This document shows, piece by piece, positions 47,103-57,401 of a DNA stretch of 64,000 bases. Location: contig JAEVYT010000007.1 in the NCBI GenBank assembly GCA_023392615.1, positions 1 through 64,000 on the forward strand, given 5' to 3'. The DNA comes from Bacillota bacterium. Lineage in GTDB: Bacteria; Bacillota; Clostridia; Lachnospirales; Lachnospiraceae. Position 1 is the first letter of the stretch. The number at the start of each line of letters is the position of its first letter. Both the position numbers and the translations under genes were made by a program. The notes below the pieces were generated by a model. That model did no database searches, had not been told where the DNA came from, and worked only from the letters and a program-made list of their open reading frames with translations.

Positions 47103-47785
47103 CGCAAATCCTCCTTGTATACATTGATTTTACCGTCATGTATGGTTAATATACGTCTTGCTATATTCGCAATCTTCATATCGTGTGTTATCAACATGAT
47201 GGTATTTCCCTTTTGGTGAAGGCCGCACAATATCTCTAGCACCTCTTCTCCGGTATGGCTATCAAGGTTACCGGTTGGTTCATCTGCTAATATAAGAGAT
47301 GGGTTCGTAACCAGGGCACGCGCTATCGCTACACGTTGTTGCTGCCCACCGGAAAGCTCCATGGGTTTATGGTGCATTCTGCTCTCCAACCCGACAGACT
47401 TAAGCGCTTCCACAGCTCTTTCCCGTCTTTCACTACCGGAAACGCCCTGATAAATCAATGGAAGCTCCACATTATCTATTGCTGTAAGCCTGTTTAGTAA
47501 ATTAAATCTTTGAAAGATAAACCCAATTGTGTTATTCCGAAACTCTGCAATCTCATTGTCGTTATATGTACTGATCTCACGATCCAATAATTTATAGCTA
47601 CCTGAAGTTGCGATATCCAGACAGCCCACGATATTCATTAGAGTGGATTTACCGGATCCGGACGGTCCGACAATTGCAACAAACTCATTATTCTCCACCC
47701 GCATCGTAACATCATCAAGCGCATGAACCGTATTGCCACCCAATTCGTAGGTTTTAAAAAGATTAGTAATCTCAATAATTGGCAT
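47099..47785 (-). CDS. MacB-type ABC transporter ATP-binding protein
   Basis: ATPase of 228 residues of the LolD/MacB class. Walker [10 protein letters not shown], the class mark [20 protein letters not shown], signature [15 protein letters not shown], Walker [14 protein letters not shown] and switch His LITHDMKIA. The ATG at 47785 is ten bases from AGGAG; an ATG three codons earlier is too close to the site. It follows the adaptor gene by 45 bp. Confidence 0.94.
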   Translation of the reverse strand: MPIIEITNLFKTYELGGNTVHALDDVTMRVENNEFVAIVGPSGSGKSTLMNIVGCLDIATSGSYKLLDREISTYNDNEIAEFRNNTIGFIFQRFNLLNRLTAIDNVELPLIYQGVSGSERRERAVEALKSVGLESRMHHKPMELSGGQQQRVAIARALVTNPSLILADEPTGNLDSHTGEEVLEILCGLHQKGNTIMLITHDMKIANIARRILTIHDGKINVYKEDLR

Positions 47786-47831
47786 CGTTCTCATTCTCCT
47801 TTATCTGAATTTGCCTTAAAGCAGGAACATA

Positions 47832-49643
47832 TTAATTATTCCCACCAGAACCTGATGATCTGTTATTATTTCCTCCACCGCTTGTTCCGTTTGTTGATCC
47901 AGATGAAGAATTATTGTTACCGGTGCTCTCCCTATTGCTGTTATTGGTTCCGCTGCCGCTAAAACTTCTACGATTAAAGCCGCCTTGACCAGTTAATTCT
48001 CCTAATCCACCCATTCCGCCAAATGCATTCTGTGTTGTTGTAGTATTCTTAAGAGAATTAATCATTGATTTGGATATCGTTCTAGGAACAGCTATTTGAT
48101 CGCCTTCTGTCAACCCGGATACAATTTCAATTGTACTTTCATTTTTAAATCCAAGTCTAACTTCTTTCCCTTCTTTTGATAGTAAGGTACTAATATTTGC
48201 ATTTTTTAAGGTGACTGATTTACCGTCTTTATCAATATACTTAGCAGCTAACAAAACTTGACCAGTAGTACCGCTGATATTTTGTATTGCGGAAGCAGGT
48301 ACCGTCAATACATTTTCTTTGCCTTTGATAACGATTGTTGCGGTAGCATTCATGCCAACTTTTACATCTTTAGCATTATCAATGGATACTGTAACATTAT
48401 ATGTAGTAACACCATTCGAAGCTGTTCCGATCGAATCAATCTGTGTTACCTTTCCGGTATAGTTATTTCCGCTCAACGCATCTATCGCAATATTTGCATC
48501 CTGACCAACTTCCACCTTCGTAATATCAAGTTCATCTATTGATACGATTACCTGCATTTTATTAGGATCCACTATGGTAGCAATGGATTCTCCCGCTGTT
48601 ACGCTATCCCCGTTCTTCACATTCAATTCGGATACCACACCATCGGTCGGAGTTGTAACTGTATCTTTATCCGCTTTTTCTTGTGAAGCTGATAATTGAT
48701 TCTGAGCCATCGTTACCTGCTGTTTGAGCTTTTGAATCTGACTTTGAACAGAAGAATCATCAAATTTAAAGAGTTTTGTGTTCTTAGAAACCTTCTGATT
48801 TTCTGAACAAAGTACTGATTTCACTGTTCCGGAATTAGCTCCTTCAATGGACACCGGACTATTTACTTCCAGTGTTCCACTGCCTAAAATCTTACCATCA
48901 CTCGATAAAACTGATACGGATGCATCCACCGGCCAATCATCACGGTTTATTACCACGGTTACATTACCGGAATTACTATTCGAATCCAGATCACTACCGC
49001 TACCAGTTTTATTACTGTTTGACGAATTGCTTCCATTCGTAGAGGTAACTGTACCCGTAGTTATAGTTCCATTATATTTTACTTTGACCTTATCATTTAC
49101 TTGCAACCCTGAAGCATTAATAGATATTTTCATTTTTCCATCTGTAGAGATAGTACAAAGTACTCCATTATTCACTGCTCTCATGGTTCCTAGATCATCA
49201 CCAGATTGAACTGTGATATTCTTAATTCGACCGCTGATCGGAGCTTTGGTATAAACCGAATTAACATCCTGTTGACCTTGCTCTAAGGCATCCTTAGCTG
49301 ACTGTAGCGCATTCTTATTTGACTCTACCTCTTGCGCAGAATCAGTTTCATTAATATGAGCTACTGTACTTCCGGATTTAATTGTATCTCCCAGTTTTAC
49401 CGGCATCTTATCAATTGTTCCGGCATTCGCAGCCGTAAGTGTGTATTGTGCCCCTGAGCTTACTGTACCGCTACCGGATACTGATTGATTAATATTACCT
49501 TTCGTAACTGACACTAATCTGAAAGTAGTTGTTGTTGCATTTTCGTTTGCTTTGCTAAAATGCTTATAAGTAAATGTCCCCCCACCTATAAGCGCAACAA
49601 CTAAAACTCCAACGATTGTGTTTTTAATCCACTTTTTTGCCAT
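47832..49643 (-). CDS. HlyD/MacA-type efflux adaptor
   Basis: Membrane-fusion protein of 603 residues. N-terminal anchor helix (KNTIVGVLVVALIGGGTFTY), barrel-sandwich (lipoyl-like) halves near 45-110 and 345-375, a coiled-coil hairpin around 300-340, and beta-barrel domains to about 530. The C-terminal 60 residues are low complexity Gly/Asn/Ser. It also has an additional, Asn/Ser-rich insert near 205-230. ATG at 49643 follows GGAGGTTACAGGTG. It leads the operon adaptor, ATPase, permease, lipoprotein. Confidence 0.9.
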   Translation of the reverse strand: MAKKWIKNTIVGVLVVALIGGGTFTYKHFSKANENATTTTFRLVSVTKGNINQSVSGSGTVSSGAQYTLTAANAGTIDKMPVKLGDTIKSGSTVAHINETDSAQEVESNKNALQSAKDALEQGQQDVNSVYTKAPISGRIKNITVQSGDDLGTMRAVNNGVLCTISTDGKMKISINASGLQVNDKVKVKYNGTITTGTVTSTNGSNSSNSNKTGSGSDLDSNSNSGNVTVVINRDDWPVDASVSVLSSDGKILGSGTLEVNSPVSIEGANSGTVKSVLCSENQKVSKNTKLFKFDDSSVQSQIQKLKQQVTMAQNQLSASQEKADKDTVTTPTDGVVSELNVKNGDSVTAGESIATIVDPNKMQVIVSIDELDITKVEVGQDANIAIDALSGNNYTGKVTQIDSIGTASNGVTTYNVTVSIDNAKDVKVGMNATATIVIKGKENVLTVPASAIQNISGTTGQVLLAAKYIDKDGKSVTLKNANISTLLSKEGKEVRLGFKNESTIEIVSGLTEGDQIAVPRTISKSMINSLKNTTTTQNAFGGMGGLGELTGQGGFNRRSFSGSGTNNSNRESTGNNNSSSGSTNGTSGGGNNNRSSGSGGNN

Positions 49644-49754
49644 CACCTGTAACCTCCAATTATTCATTCTTTTCTAGTGATTTTCGGATTGATAAACTAT
49701 TACACCATTTACGAACGACTATGTACATAATTTTGATGTGTCTACGCAATTAAG

Positions 49755-49803
49755 ATTATAATTTTTAATTGTGAAAATACTTTGGAATATTTGTGAAAAT
49801 ACT
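49755..49803 (-). promoter_or_regulatory. Efflux operon promoter with 22-bp spaced direct repeats
   Basis: TATAAT on the minus strand at 49760-49755. Directly upstream lie two identical 13-mers, TTGTGAAAATACT on the plus strand at 49769-49781 and 49791-49803. Their 22-bp period puts them on one DNA face over the -35 area, the layout used by OmpR-type activators. No good -35 hexamer exists. Confidence 0.55.
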
Positions 49804-49870
49804 AAGTCCAAATGTCTATGTTATAAGGTTTAACCAGATGTTTTTCTATCATTTATTGTTAACTGACGAA

Positions 49871-49912
49871 TAAAAAGGAATGGCACAAGCTTTTGGCTTA
49901 TCCCATTCCTTT
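49871..49912 (-). terminator. Terminator of the GGDEF gene
   Basis: AAAGGAATGG (49874-49883) pairs with CCATTCCTTT (49903-49912), with an inner AAGC/GCTT pairing, then TTTTTATT on the minus strand, about 40 bp past the stop. Confidence 0.75.
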
Positions 49913-49950
49913 GACGGTAATTCATTTTTTATTCTATTAATCTTTTCTTC

Positions 49951-52071
49951 TTAAAGTTTTTTCATTGAATCATACTCATAGCAGCTTCCTTTTTCATTCT
50001 TCTTAGCGCAATATAACGCCTCGTCTGCCTTCTGAAGGTATTGATCAAATGACGAATTTATATCTTCTACCCATACGAGTCCTGATGATATAGTGACCTG
50101 TTTCTTTAGTCCATCCGGAAAAAGAAGACTGTCTTGATTTAATCTGGTATAAAAATCAATCAAACAGTTTCTTATCTCATCCCTTGTTTGAAAATTATAT
50201 AATAGTACGGTGAATTCATCACCTGAACGTCTACCCAGAATATATCTGTCTTCACTCATGTCTACCAGATGTCGTACCGCATGCCGAATATAAATATCGC
50301 CCCATTTATGTCCATAGGTATCATTAATTATCTTCAAATTGTCAAGATCAAACATAAGTACCGCTGTATGAAGTTGCTTATCTCTGATTGCAAGTGCATT
50401 TTCAATATGATCCTGCATCGCCTTCCTACTATAAATACCTGTCAACGTATCAATATCTCTATCTTGAAGGATCTGCTTTTTCACAATCATTTCGTCTGTA
50501 ATATCCATTATAACACCGGTTGTTGATTTTACATTTTCAATATATTTTACTTTTAACCAACGCATCGGTGTACTTTCCAAAATATAGATATCTTCTTCCT
50601 CATCATCCGGATAATCAAGAATTTGATTCATTTTCTTAATAAAAAGCATTTTATTTTGAACCAGCAAATCCATTTCGGTTGAATCTATTCCTAATAAAGA
50701 ATGTAGCTCATCTGTTACAAACACGGAATCTTTGTCTTGTGTATATTCATATGCACCAATCGGAAGACCAACCAATTGTATAATCCGAGACATTTTAATT
50801 GTTGATTCAAGAAGGGAATTACTGGCTGTTTGCATCTCTCTTGATAATTCATCTACCTCAATCAAACCAGTTTCCTCTAACTCCAATACTTTACTTTTAT
50901 CCGAATCCTTTACCTTTTTTGCCAAGATTGTAATTGGTTTAGTAAATCGGTAACTAACAATATATCCGCCTATCACACCGATGACGATAGACGATATCGT
51001 TGCTACCCATAAAATGCTCTGAATTCTTCTCACATAACTAAATAGATGATCCTCTCTCATCATTCCCACCAGATACCAGTGTTCTTCCTGAAAAGGAGTA
51101 TTGGCCTGATAAAGACCAATCTCATCAACAGATAGATATACATTATGAAAGGTAGTGTTATTCTTAAGCTTAAATATTTCTTTTTTAGAATCAGGTAGAT
51201 AATGGATTTCAGCTTGATCCTTAAACACTCGTTTTTGTATCGCTTTGGTCATAATAATCGGTGTAATCTCTTTTTGTCCTCGCTCCTGATATCCGATCAA
51301 ATATCCAAATGAATCTTCTAACTCCAAATCTGTGGAAGGAAGCATTTTATGTAAATATTGTTCAGAAACTTCAATTCCGATAACACCAATCACATCCTTA
51401 TCGCGATTAACCAAAGGCATCGTAAAGGTAATTATGGGCGAGTCACTTTCATTTAATTGGAATGGCTTACTCCAATATCCCAAAAGTTTCACATCAGAAG
51501 TTGATGAAATCTGCGACATTGGTCTTTGATAAAAATCAGAATTAATGGTACTTAAATCAATATGGTATTTCCATCGCTGATCCAGCGGAATTTTCAATTT
51601 ATTTGCCAGTTTTGAAGAACCATATATCAGGTATAAATCTTTGTTCCCATAATTATTCAAGTACGGGTCATAGTCTCTTATATAAATAGCGGGCTTTTCT
51701 GAATCAGTCCCTCCCTTGTTCAGAATAACAAAGGCTCCTGTACCCTGAGTTTCTCTTAACATAGATATCAAATTCGAACTTATCTTTGTCAGATATTCAT
51801 CCGGATTGTTGTCATTTATATATATATCCGCAATTTCACCCATATACGGATCCATGTTGCTCCAATTAAAATTCATCTCCCTTTGAAGATAATCTCTACG
51901 GCTATTTACTTTTTCCGAAAAGGAGGAAAACGCATTCTGTTTTGCCTGCTTTATTACGCCTCCCATTACGATCAAAAATGATAGTAAAATAGCCTGAAGA
52001 ACAATTAATATAATAATTAGAGCAGTAACCCGAAATCTAATAGATTTCCGGTTTATCTTAAATAAATTCAT
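49951..52071 (-). CDS. Membrane diguanylate cyclase with extracellular sensor
   Basis: Signalling protein of 706 residues. Helix 1 (about 16-38), a dCACHE-like extracellular domain of about 290 residues, helix 2 (about 350-372), a HAMP-like linker, a PAS-like segment (about 425-520), and a GGDEF domain at about 535-700. The domain shows TGIYSRKAMQDHIENAL, MFDLDNLKIINDTYGHKWGD and the active loop RRSGDEF, a variant (SGDEF) accepted in active enzymes. No RxxD inhibitory site precedes it. It should make cyclic di-GMP. The gene is 17 bp behind that of a solute-binding lipoprotein, which may present a ligand to it. Confidence 0.9.
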   Translation of the reverse strand: MNLFKINRKSIRFRVTALIIILIVLQAILLSFLIVMGGVIKQAKQNAFSSFSEKVNSRRDYLQREMNFNWSNMDPYMGEIADIYINDNNPDEYLTKISSNLISMLRETQGTGAFVILNKGGTDSEKPAIYIRDYDPYLNNYGNKDLYLIYGSSKLANKLKIPLDQRWKYHIDLSTINSDFYQRPMSQISSTSDVKLLGYWSKPFQLNESDSPIITFTMPLVNRDKDVIGVIGIEVSEQYLHKMLPSTDLELEDSFGYLIGYQERGQKEITPIIMTKAIQKRVFKDQAEIHYLPDSKKEIFKLKNNTTFHNVYLSVDEIGLYQANTPFQEEHWYLVGMMREDHLFSYVRRIQSILWVATISSIVIGVIGGYIVSYRFTKPITILAKKVKDSDKSKVLELEETGLIEVDELSREMQTASNSLLESTIKMSRIIQLVGLPIGAYEYTQDKDSVFVTDELHSLLGIDSTEMDLLVQNKMLFIKKMNQILDYPDDEEEDIYILESTPMRWLKVKYIENVKSTTGVIMDITDEMIVKKQILQDRDIDTLTGIYSRKAMQDHIENALAIRDKQLHTAVLMFDLDNLKIINDTYGHKWGDIYIRHAVRHLVDMSEDRYILGRRSGDEFTVLLYNFQTRDEIRNCLIDFYTRLNQDSLLFPDGLKKQVTISSGLVWVEDINSSFDQYLQKADEALYCAKKNEKGSCYEYDSMKKL

Positions 52072-52088
52072 TCAAACTCTGCCTTCCG

Positions 52089-53510
52089 TTATTGATTTAT
52101 TTGTTGATTTGCATTATACATAAATCTTTGATACCAATCTTCAAAATTCTTCTTTGATATTAAATCTTCTACAACTTTCGCACGATCTTCCCCTTGCGCC
52201 ACACGTTTGTTTAGTTTCTCAATGTCCTCATTATATTTTTGTACCAGCGTTGTCTCTAACAAATTGCGCATATTATAGCTTCCTTGAAATGGTTTATTCC
52301 CATATAATTTATAACTATGAAACATTGCCATCGATGTTTTTATTGAATTTTGAACCGCTTTACTTGTTATCCCGGCTTCTTCTGTTTCCTTTAAAATCAC
52401 ATCAGCCTTAAGCGCTTCTTTTTTCACAGGTAGATATGCAGTAGATACTGCAAATTCCACATTCTGAGGGGTATTGATAAACCATTTTAAAAACATTGCA
52501 GAAGCATATTCATGCGATTTGTCACTTTTTGCAATGCACATTCCTGCTCCCTGCTGAATCGCGTATGGGGCTCCTCCTTGATATACGGGATATGATAAAG
52601 TGATACCTTCAATTGGCGATACTTTATCTTCCTGAGCTACTTCTATTGGAAAATAAGATGCTCCCGCTGTTGATCCGGTATATGCGATTACTTTTCCCGT
52701 TTTCAAATCATCCGAGCTAAAGCGATTCGTTTTTATAAAAAAACCATTAATATATGGAACATAGAAATTCTTCCATATACGATAAGCATTCTCCTCTTGG
52801 AGATTTAATACCCCTTTTTCCCCTTGATATTGATACAGCTCATCTCCCATCTGCATGGATGATACAAGTATATAATTCGCATTTGCATCAATACTACAAA
52901 AAGCTTTCCCAGTTTGATCATGATATAGCTTGGCAATCTTAATTAACCCCTCCCAGGTGGCAAGTTCTTCCAGTCTCGCACCTGATTTATGAGAAAAATC
53001 ATCCCAAAACGTTTTATTTAGATATAATACTTCCGTTGATTTTGCTATCGGAAGTATTTTCAATGTTTGATCCTTACCAAATCTACCTTCAACTAAGAAT
53101 TCATCTCGTATATCTTTTAACTCCTTCTCCGAAAAATACTCCTCAAGGTTCACTAATTCACTAACCTGATCTATACGAAATGCATTGTCCGGATAGGAAG
53201 CAAATATATTCGGCATCGGAAGAGCACCCATAGTTTTATTTGCAGATTCATATACGGAATCAGCCAATTCATTGACGTCTCCATAGGTTTGTGATTCTAC
53301 CACTATTCCTTCTTTTGTTCCTACTGTTTCATTGAATTCCGTAACTAACGAATCGAACTTGTCCTTCACTGACCCATTATAATAATTCCAAACTGTAACC
53401 GTAATCGGATTACCTGGATCCAATAGCTTCTTTTGTTTTGATAAAAATCCACAGGACGATAACGCTGAAACGATAACGATTAGTACGATGATTTTAAATA
53501 TAAATTTCAT
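52089..53510 (-). CDS. Extracellular solute-binding lipoprotein paired with GGDEF
   Basis: Solute-binding protein (family 1) of 473 residues. Lipobox ALSSC (Cys20). The domain begins PITVTVWNYYNGSVKDKFDS and has VEVAQEDKVSPIEG-type text and AGMCIAKSDKSHEYASAMFL, as in sugar or polyamine binders. AAGGAGAATT precedes ATG. No permease genes are near; instead the next gene is a membrane diguanylate cyclase. A sensing role is more likely than import, or it uses a permease elsewhere. Confidence 0.88.
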   Translation of the reverse strand: MKFIFKIIVLIVIVSALSSCGFLSKQKKLLDPGNPITVTVWNYYNGSVKDKFDSLVTEFNETVGTKEGIVVESQTYGDVNELADSVYESANKTMGALPMPNIFASYPDNAFRIDQVSELVNLEEYFSEKELKDIRDEFLVEGRFGKDQTLKILPIAKSTEVLYLNKTFWDDFSHKSGARLEELATWEGLIKIAKLYHDQTGKAFCSIDANANYILVSSMQMGDELYQYQGEKGVLNLQEENAYRIWKNFYVPYINGFFIKTNRFSSDDLKTGKVIAYTGSTAGASYFPIEVAQEDKVSPIEGITLSYPVYQGGAPYAIQQGAGMCIAKSDKSHEYASAMFLKWFINTPQNVEFAVSTAYLPVKKEALKADVILKETEEAGITSKAVQNSIKTSMAMFHSYKLYGNKPFQGSYNMRNLLETTLVQKYNEDIEKLNKRVAQGEDRAKVVEDLISKKNFEDWYQRFMYNANQQINQ

Positions 53511-53734
53511 AATTCTCCTTATTTTACACTTGTTTTTCTTTTCTAAGAAACCATTGTTATTCGAGCATTTTTTATTATTACTTTTACTTATTATGAATGG
53601 TTTTTCCTTATTACATTATCTAAACGCTTTTTGCTAATTTCATTAATCTATCCATATGTACCTGCTTATAGTGCGCATAAAATAGTCAGGATTATTTCGC
53701 ATGTTCACGACCTTTTCTGACATTTTTTTCTTAC

Positions 53735-53764
53735 AGTATATCAGATGTATTAATAGGAATACAA
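53735..53764 (-). promoter_or_regulatory. Candidate promoter of the binding protein-GGDEF operon
   Basis: On the minus strand TTGTAT (53764-53759), 18 bp, TATACT (53740-53735). It lies 225 bp before the start codon, so the leader would be long. The rest of the 433-bp gap between 53511 and 53880 has no gene or clear structure. Confidence 0.4.
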
Positions 53765-53888
53765 TACTATTTACAGAAAATATATTTAGAAATAAATCAA
53801 CCTAAGTTCCAAAATAAATCTTCAATACTTCGACAAGTACATTCCCTTGAAACCCTGCATTACTGCGAGACTTCTCGCTTTTTATTAT

Positions 53889-53922
53889 AAAAAAAGCGTA
53901 TCACCATTTTCAGATGATACAC
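53889..53922 (-). terminator. Terminator of the GH25 gene
   Basis: GCGTATCA (53896-53903) pairs with TGATACAC (53915-53922); TTTTTTT follows on the minus strand, 20 bp past the stop. Confidence 0.8.
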
Positions 53923-53943
53923 CTTCTTGTTTAAAACTATTAT

Positions 53944-55515
53944 TTACTTTGCATCAATGAGATAACTTGTTACACAAAATAGTGTCTTTCCGTTATAAAT
54001 CACTCTGGACCATCCAAGTTCCTCATTGATACCTGTCCTTGTTACAATTTCACCATTCTTAAGTGCTGCAACAATCTTTGAGTCAGTATTCGTTACACTA
54101 GGAAGTGAACGAAGATTTACTTCTATCTTTGCTGTGACCGTATCATTGCAATCAGTGAACTTAGTCTTAAGACCATCATCCGCTTTTGGATCCTTCTGAC
54201 CAGGCGGAACATAGCTAAGATCGGTAGTTAAATAACTCGAAACAGCATAATAAATGTTCCCATTATGAACAATCCTTGACCAACCACTCGCACTCACGCC
54301 AGTCCTTGTAACAGTCTCTCCGTTTGAGAGCGTCATTTTAACCTTACTATCCTTATCTTGACTTGGTATATTCCTAAGATTTGTGGTTTGTTTTGCAGTA
54401 ACCTTTTCATTTACCTGACTAAAGTTCATAAGCGCTTCTGCATCCGCTTCCACTGTATCCGGAGTTTTTATACTTTTTGCACCTGCAGTACCCGCATACC
54501 CAAAGTAAGCAATATTTACATCCACTGGTTTGGTGATACCAGGGATTGTTCCTTTGTTAGTATATTGCCACATATCATGAACTCCATTGTATGAGGATCT
54601 CTTAGTTTGTGGATAAGGCGTTGCTGGATACTGTGACACCCATATCTTATATTTGCTCTCGAGCCTTTTTGTGTCCCATTTTGCACTCCCCTGCAATTCA
54701 CTCTTTGAGGAATAAAACATTGGGGTATAACCTTTTTTATAAATTTCCTGCATAAATGTAATTGCCATATCGGTACGTTGCGTATTGGTAAGCTTGTATT
54801 GCCTGCTATCTTGCTGATCAAAGCCTTCACAATCATAGGCAACCGGATATGTAATCTTATATTTAGCTATATAGTTTGCTACCCAGTCCGCTTCCGCCTT
54901 TGCCTCTTCCTTCGTAATCGCAGTGGAGAAGAAATAGACTCCTAATTTTATTCCATTGGCTTGCGCCTCCTGCATGTTATATTTTGCATTTGTGTCCGCA
55001 AATATTTCGCCTGTTTTCTGGGTACGATATCCCACGCGAACCATCGCAAAATCTATACCGGAAGATGCAACTTTTTTCCAATCAATTGTTCCTTGATATT
55101 TCGCAACATCAATTCCAATGGTCACTTTATTATTCTCAGCCACATTACCCGACGACAATAGCTTGCGCACATCAACAGCTGCGCCGGCACCAGGGCTCAT
55201 GTTACTATTTTGAGGATCTTCCGGATCTTTCGAATTACTTGGTGAAATTGTACTTATTGGAATATCCGTGATAGTGGGCGTATTCGTAACTACCGGAACA
55301 TCCGTAACCGCTGGAGCATTCGTTATATCCGAATTACCTTCCGACACATTAGTCGATACTGATTGCTTGTCCGAATCACTATCCTTTTGTTTCATATTCC
55401 ATAGTATTGCTACGGTAACGATTATTAACGCCATTAATGCAATTCCGATTGGTATGAGTATTCTCGGGTCAAATTTTCTTTCATTTAAAAAATCAAAATC
55501 CTTATCCTTTTTCAT
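53944..55515 (-). CDS. GH25 lysozyme with two SH3 domains
   Basis: Membrane-anchored wall hydrolase of 523 residues. A single helix (about 19-40), a Ser/Thr/Pro linker to about 110, a GH25 domain (about 130-345) with TIGIDVAKYQGTIDWKKVA and catalytic pair in PVAYDCEGFDQQ (Asp228 and Glu230), then two C-terminal SH3-like repeats, each with T-x-x-x-NLR and GWSR-V/I. It should split MurNAc-GlcNAc links. AAGAAGGTGTTTTTT precedes ATG 55515. Single gene. Confidence 0.92.
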   Translation of the reverse strand: MKKDKDFDFLNERKFDPRILIPIGIALMALIIVTVAILWNMKQKDSDSDKQSVSTNVSEGNSDITNAPAVTDVPVVTNTPTITDIPISTISPSNSKDPEDPQNSNMSPGAGAAVDVRKLLSSGNVAENNKVTIGIDVAKYQGTIDWKKVASSGIDFAMVRVGYRTQKTGEIFADTNAKYNMQEAQANGIKLGVYFFSTAITKEEAKAEADWVANYIAKYKITYPVAYDCEGFDQQDSRQYKLTNTQRTDMAITFMQEIYKKGYTPMFYSSKSELQGSAKWDTKRLESKYKIWVSQYPATPYPQTKRSSYNGVHDMWQYTNKGTIPGITKPVDVNIAYFGYAGTAGAKSIKTPDTVEADAEALMNFSQVNEKVTAKQTTNLRNIPSQDKDSKVKMTLSNGETVTRTGVSASGWSRIVHNGNIYYAVSSYLTTDLSYVPPGQKDPKADDGLKTKFTDCNDTVTAKIEVNLRSLPSVTNTDSKIVAALKNGEIVTRTGINEELGWSRVIYNGKTLFCVTSYLIDAK

Positions 55516-55719
55516 AAAAAACACCTTCTTTATTAAACGGTCAATAAATTACATAGAAGAAATCAGGAACTTTTTTCGTTATTCACTCCTTCATTATATA
55601 GAAACATTTCTGATGCTCTTCTAATTAATACATTCCTAGTTTAACAATTTGACCACCATAAATCAATAAATTCAACGAAATTGGAATTCATTTACCAAAT
55701 CCCTTCCTGCTCTCCAAAA

Positions 55720-57009
55720 TTAGCATTCCTCTAGCTGGTCTGAATGCTTTACATCATTCGTAGACCTAAAATAAAATACACAGGTAGCTAATATTCCAAG
55801 GAATAACAATCCAACGCTTAGCACAAAAGGCAATATTCTTGAGATATCGCTAAGCAAACCTCCTATGTATCCAAACGGGACGCTCACCAGCATTACTGTC
55901 GTTTGAAGCAATGCCATAATACCGGATCGTTCATTCGGGTCAACATGTATTGCAACTAAAGATTCTCTAAGTGTACTCAAAATCGCTACTCCTAGTGCTT
56001 CAAATACTAAAGAAAACGATAATATCGCATATCCCCAGGCTCCAATATTCGTAATAGAGATTAATAACAAACAACTAATAATAGAACTTATAAATCCTCC
56101 TATCAATGGCCATTTTAGTTTTGTTTGTTTGATATGTGTGATTACAGTAAAAAATAGAAATATGGAAAGTATACTTCGTGCCATTGGAAAGATCGGCAAT
56201 AAAGTATTAGGAATACCAATACGTTTCGATGCAATAATCTGCCAAAAGGTCATACCAAGCATTGCTACAATCTCCACTAAGATACTGATAATTATCGCAA
56301 AGATAGTTCCTCTTGAGGTTATTATTTTTCCAAAGGCACTTTTATAACCGGATAGCATCTGACCCCAAGACATCCTCTGTGTTTCTTCTCGTCTGATTTT
56401 ACCCACCGCTGTTTCAGTAGAAAATTTATATAATATCAAAAGCTTAACAGTCATAATAACAAATGCATTAATATAGAGTATACGTATAGCAGGAACAAGT
56501 GTCAGCTCCGATACAAGGATAGAAGATATTGGTGCGAAAAGTGCTGAAAGATTACCCGAAATCATAACCCATGAATAAATGTGTGTTATTTTATCTTTTG
56601 GTGCATCCTCTACTAACAGACAATCCCAGGATACTGTTGTTATCTTCATTAAACCGTTTAACAATGCCGCAACAACGAAGAACCAAAACCCCTGACTGAA
56701 GGCCCAAATTAAGCAGGGGAGACTCCATGCCAAAAAATCAAACAACATAGTGCTTTTTCTTCGCCCCATTTTATCAACTATAACCCCTGATAAAAAAGCG
56801 CATATCATCTGTGAAAACATATAGATTGAAGTTACAATACCTACCTGTACATCACTCATACCTAAGGTCAGCATGTAAATCGAAGCATATGGTAAGCATA
56901 GATTCATTGAAAGTCCCCACATAGGTTCCGTATATACACAAGCCCGAGGATTGCCGCGCAACTCAAAGAGAGTCCGCAGTAATTGATGCTTTAATAATTT
57001 ATTTTTCAT
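55720..57009 (-). CDS. MFS transporter
   Basis: Membrane protein of 429 residues with 12 helices. The loop motif after helix 2 is GVIVDKMGRRKSTMLFDFLA. NPRACVYTEPMWGLSMNLCL at the N-terminus and a Leu/Ile-rich core are usual in uncharacterised clostridial MFS proteins. No substrate signature. The ribosome site is weak. It stands alone, and neither efflux operon adjoins it. Confidence 0.88.
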   Translation of the reverse strand: MKNKLLKHQLLRTLFELRGNPRACVYTEPMWGLSMNLCLPYASIYMLTLGMSDVQVGIVTSIYMFSQMICAFLSGVIVDKMGRRKSTMLFDFLAWSLPCLIWAFSQGFWFFVVAALLNGLMKITTVSWDCLLVEDAPKDKITHIYSWVMISGNLSALFAPISSILVSELTLVPAIRILYINAFVIMTVKLLILYKFSTETAVGKIRREETQRMSWGQMLSGYKSAFGKIITSRGTIFAIIISILVEIVAMLGMTFWQIIASKRIGIPNTLLPIFPMARSILSIFLFFTVITHIKQTKLKWPLIGGFISSIISCLLLISITNIGAWGYAILSFSLVFEALGVAILSTLRESLVAIHVDPNERSGIMALLQTTVMLVSVPFGYIGGLLSDISRILPFVLSVGLLFLGILATCVFYFRSTNDVKHSDQLEEC

Positions 57010-57330
57010 TAATATTATCCAATCTTTTTCGTTTTGTTAATAACCATTTTACATCACACGTTATAATACTTGCTTTCACCTTAATCGTATTATTTTAATC
57101 ATACTACATAACAAAGCATTTCTCAACTATGTGAAAAGTGTAAATTAAGTACTTTAAGAAAGCATCAAAAACGGGAAACCCTATTTAGTCAAATGCCTTA
57201 AGTATTGTGACTTCAATGAAGTCATTTGTTTTAGTGAATGTCAAAGGTTCATTTTTTCATCATCCATCGATTTTTTATCACCCCTTACTATTCTTATTTA
57301 TAAACGTGAATTTTTATAGTATTCACTCAT
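57010..57330. other. Upstream region of the MFS gene, with a perfect dyad
   Basis: No gene. TGACTTCA-A-TGAAGTCA at 57208-57224 is a perfect inverted repeat about 200 bp before the MFS start. TTGACA (minus strand, near 57245) precedes it, but no good -10 follows at the right distance. The dyad may be an operator. Confidence 0.35.
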
Positions 57331-57371
57331 AAAAAAAGTTCCGAGGATCTATTAAATCAACGGAACTTTTT
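57331..57371 (-). terminator. Terminator of the first orphan binding-protein gene
   Basis: AAAAAGTTCCG (57333-57343) pairs with CGGAACTTTTT (57361-57371), T-run of seven on the minus strand. Confidence 0.85.
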
Positions 57372-57401
57372 GATAAGATACTACAATTTAAAGGACATTC
57401 C

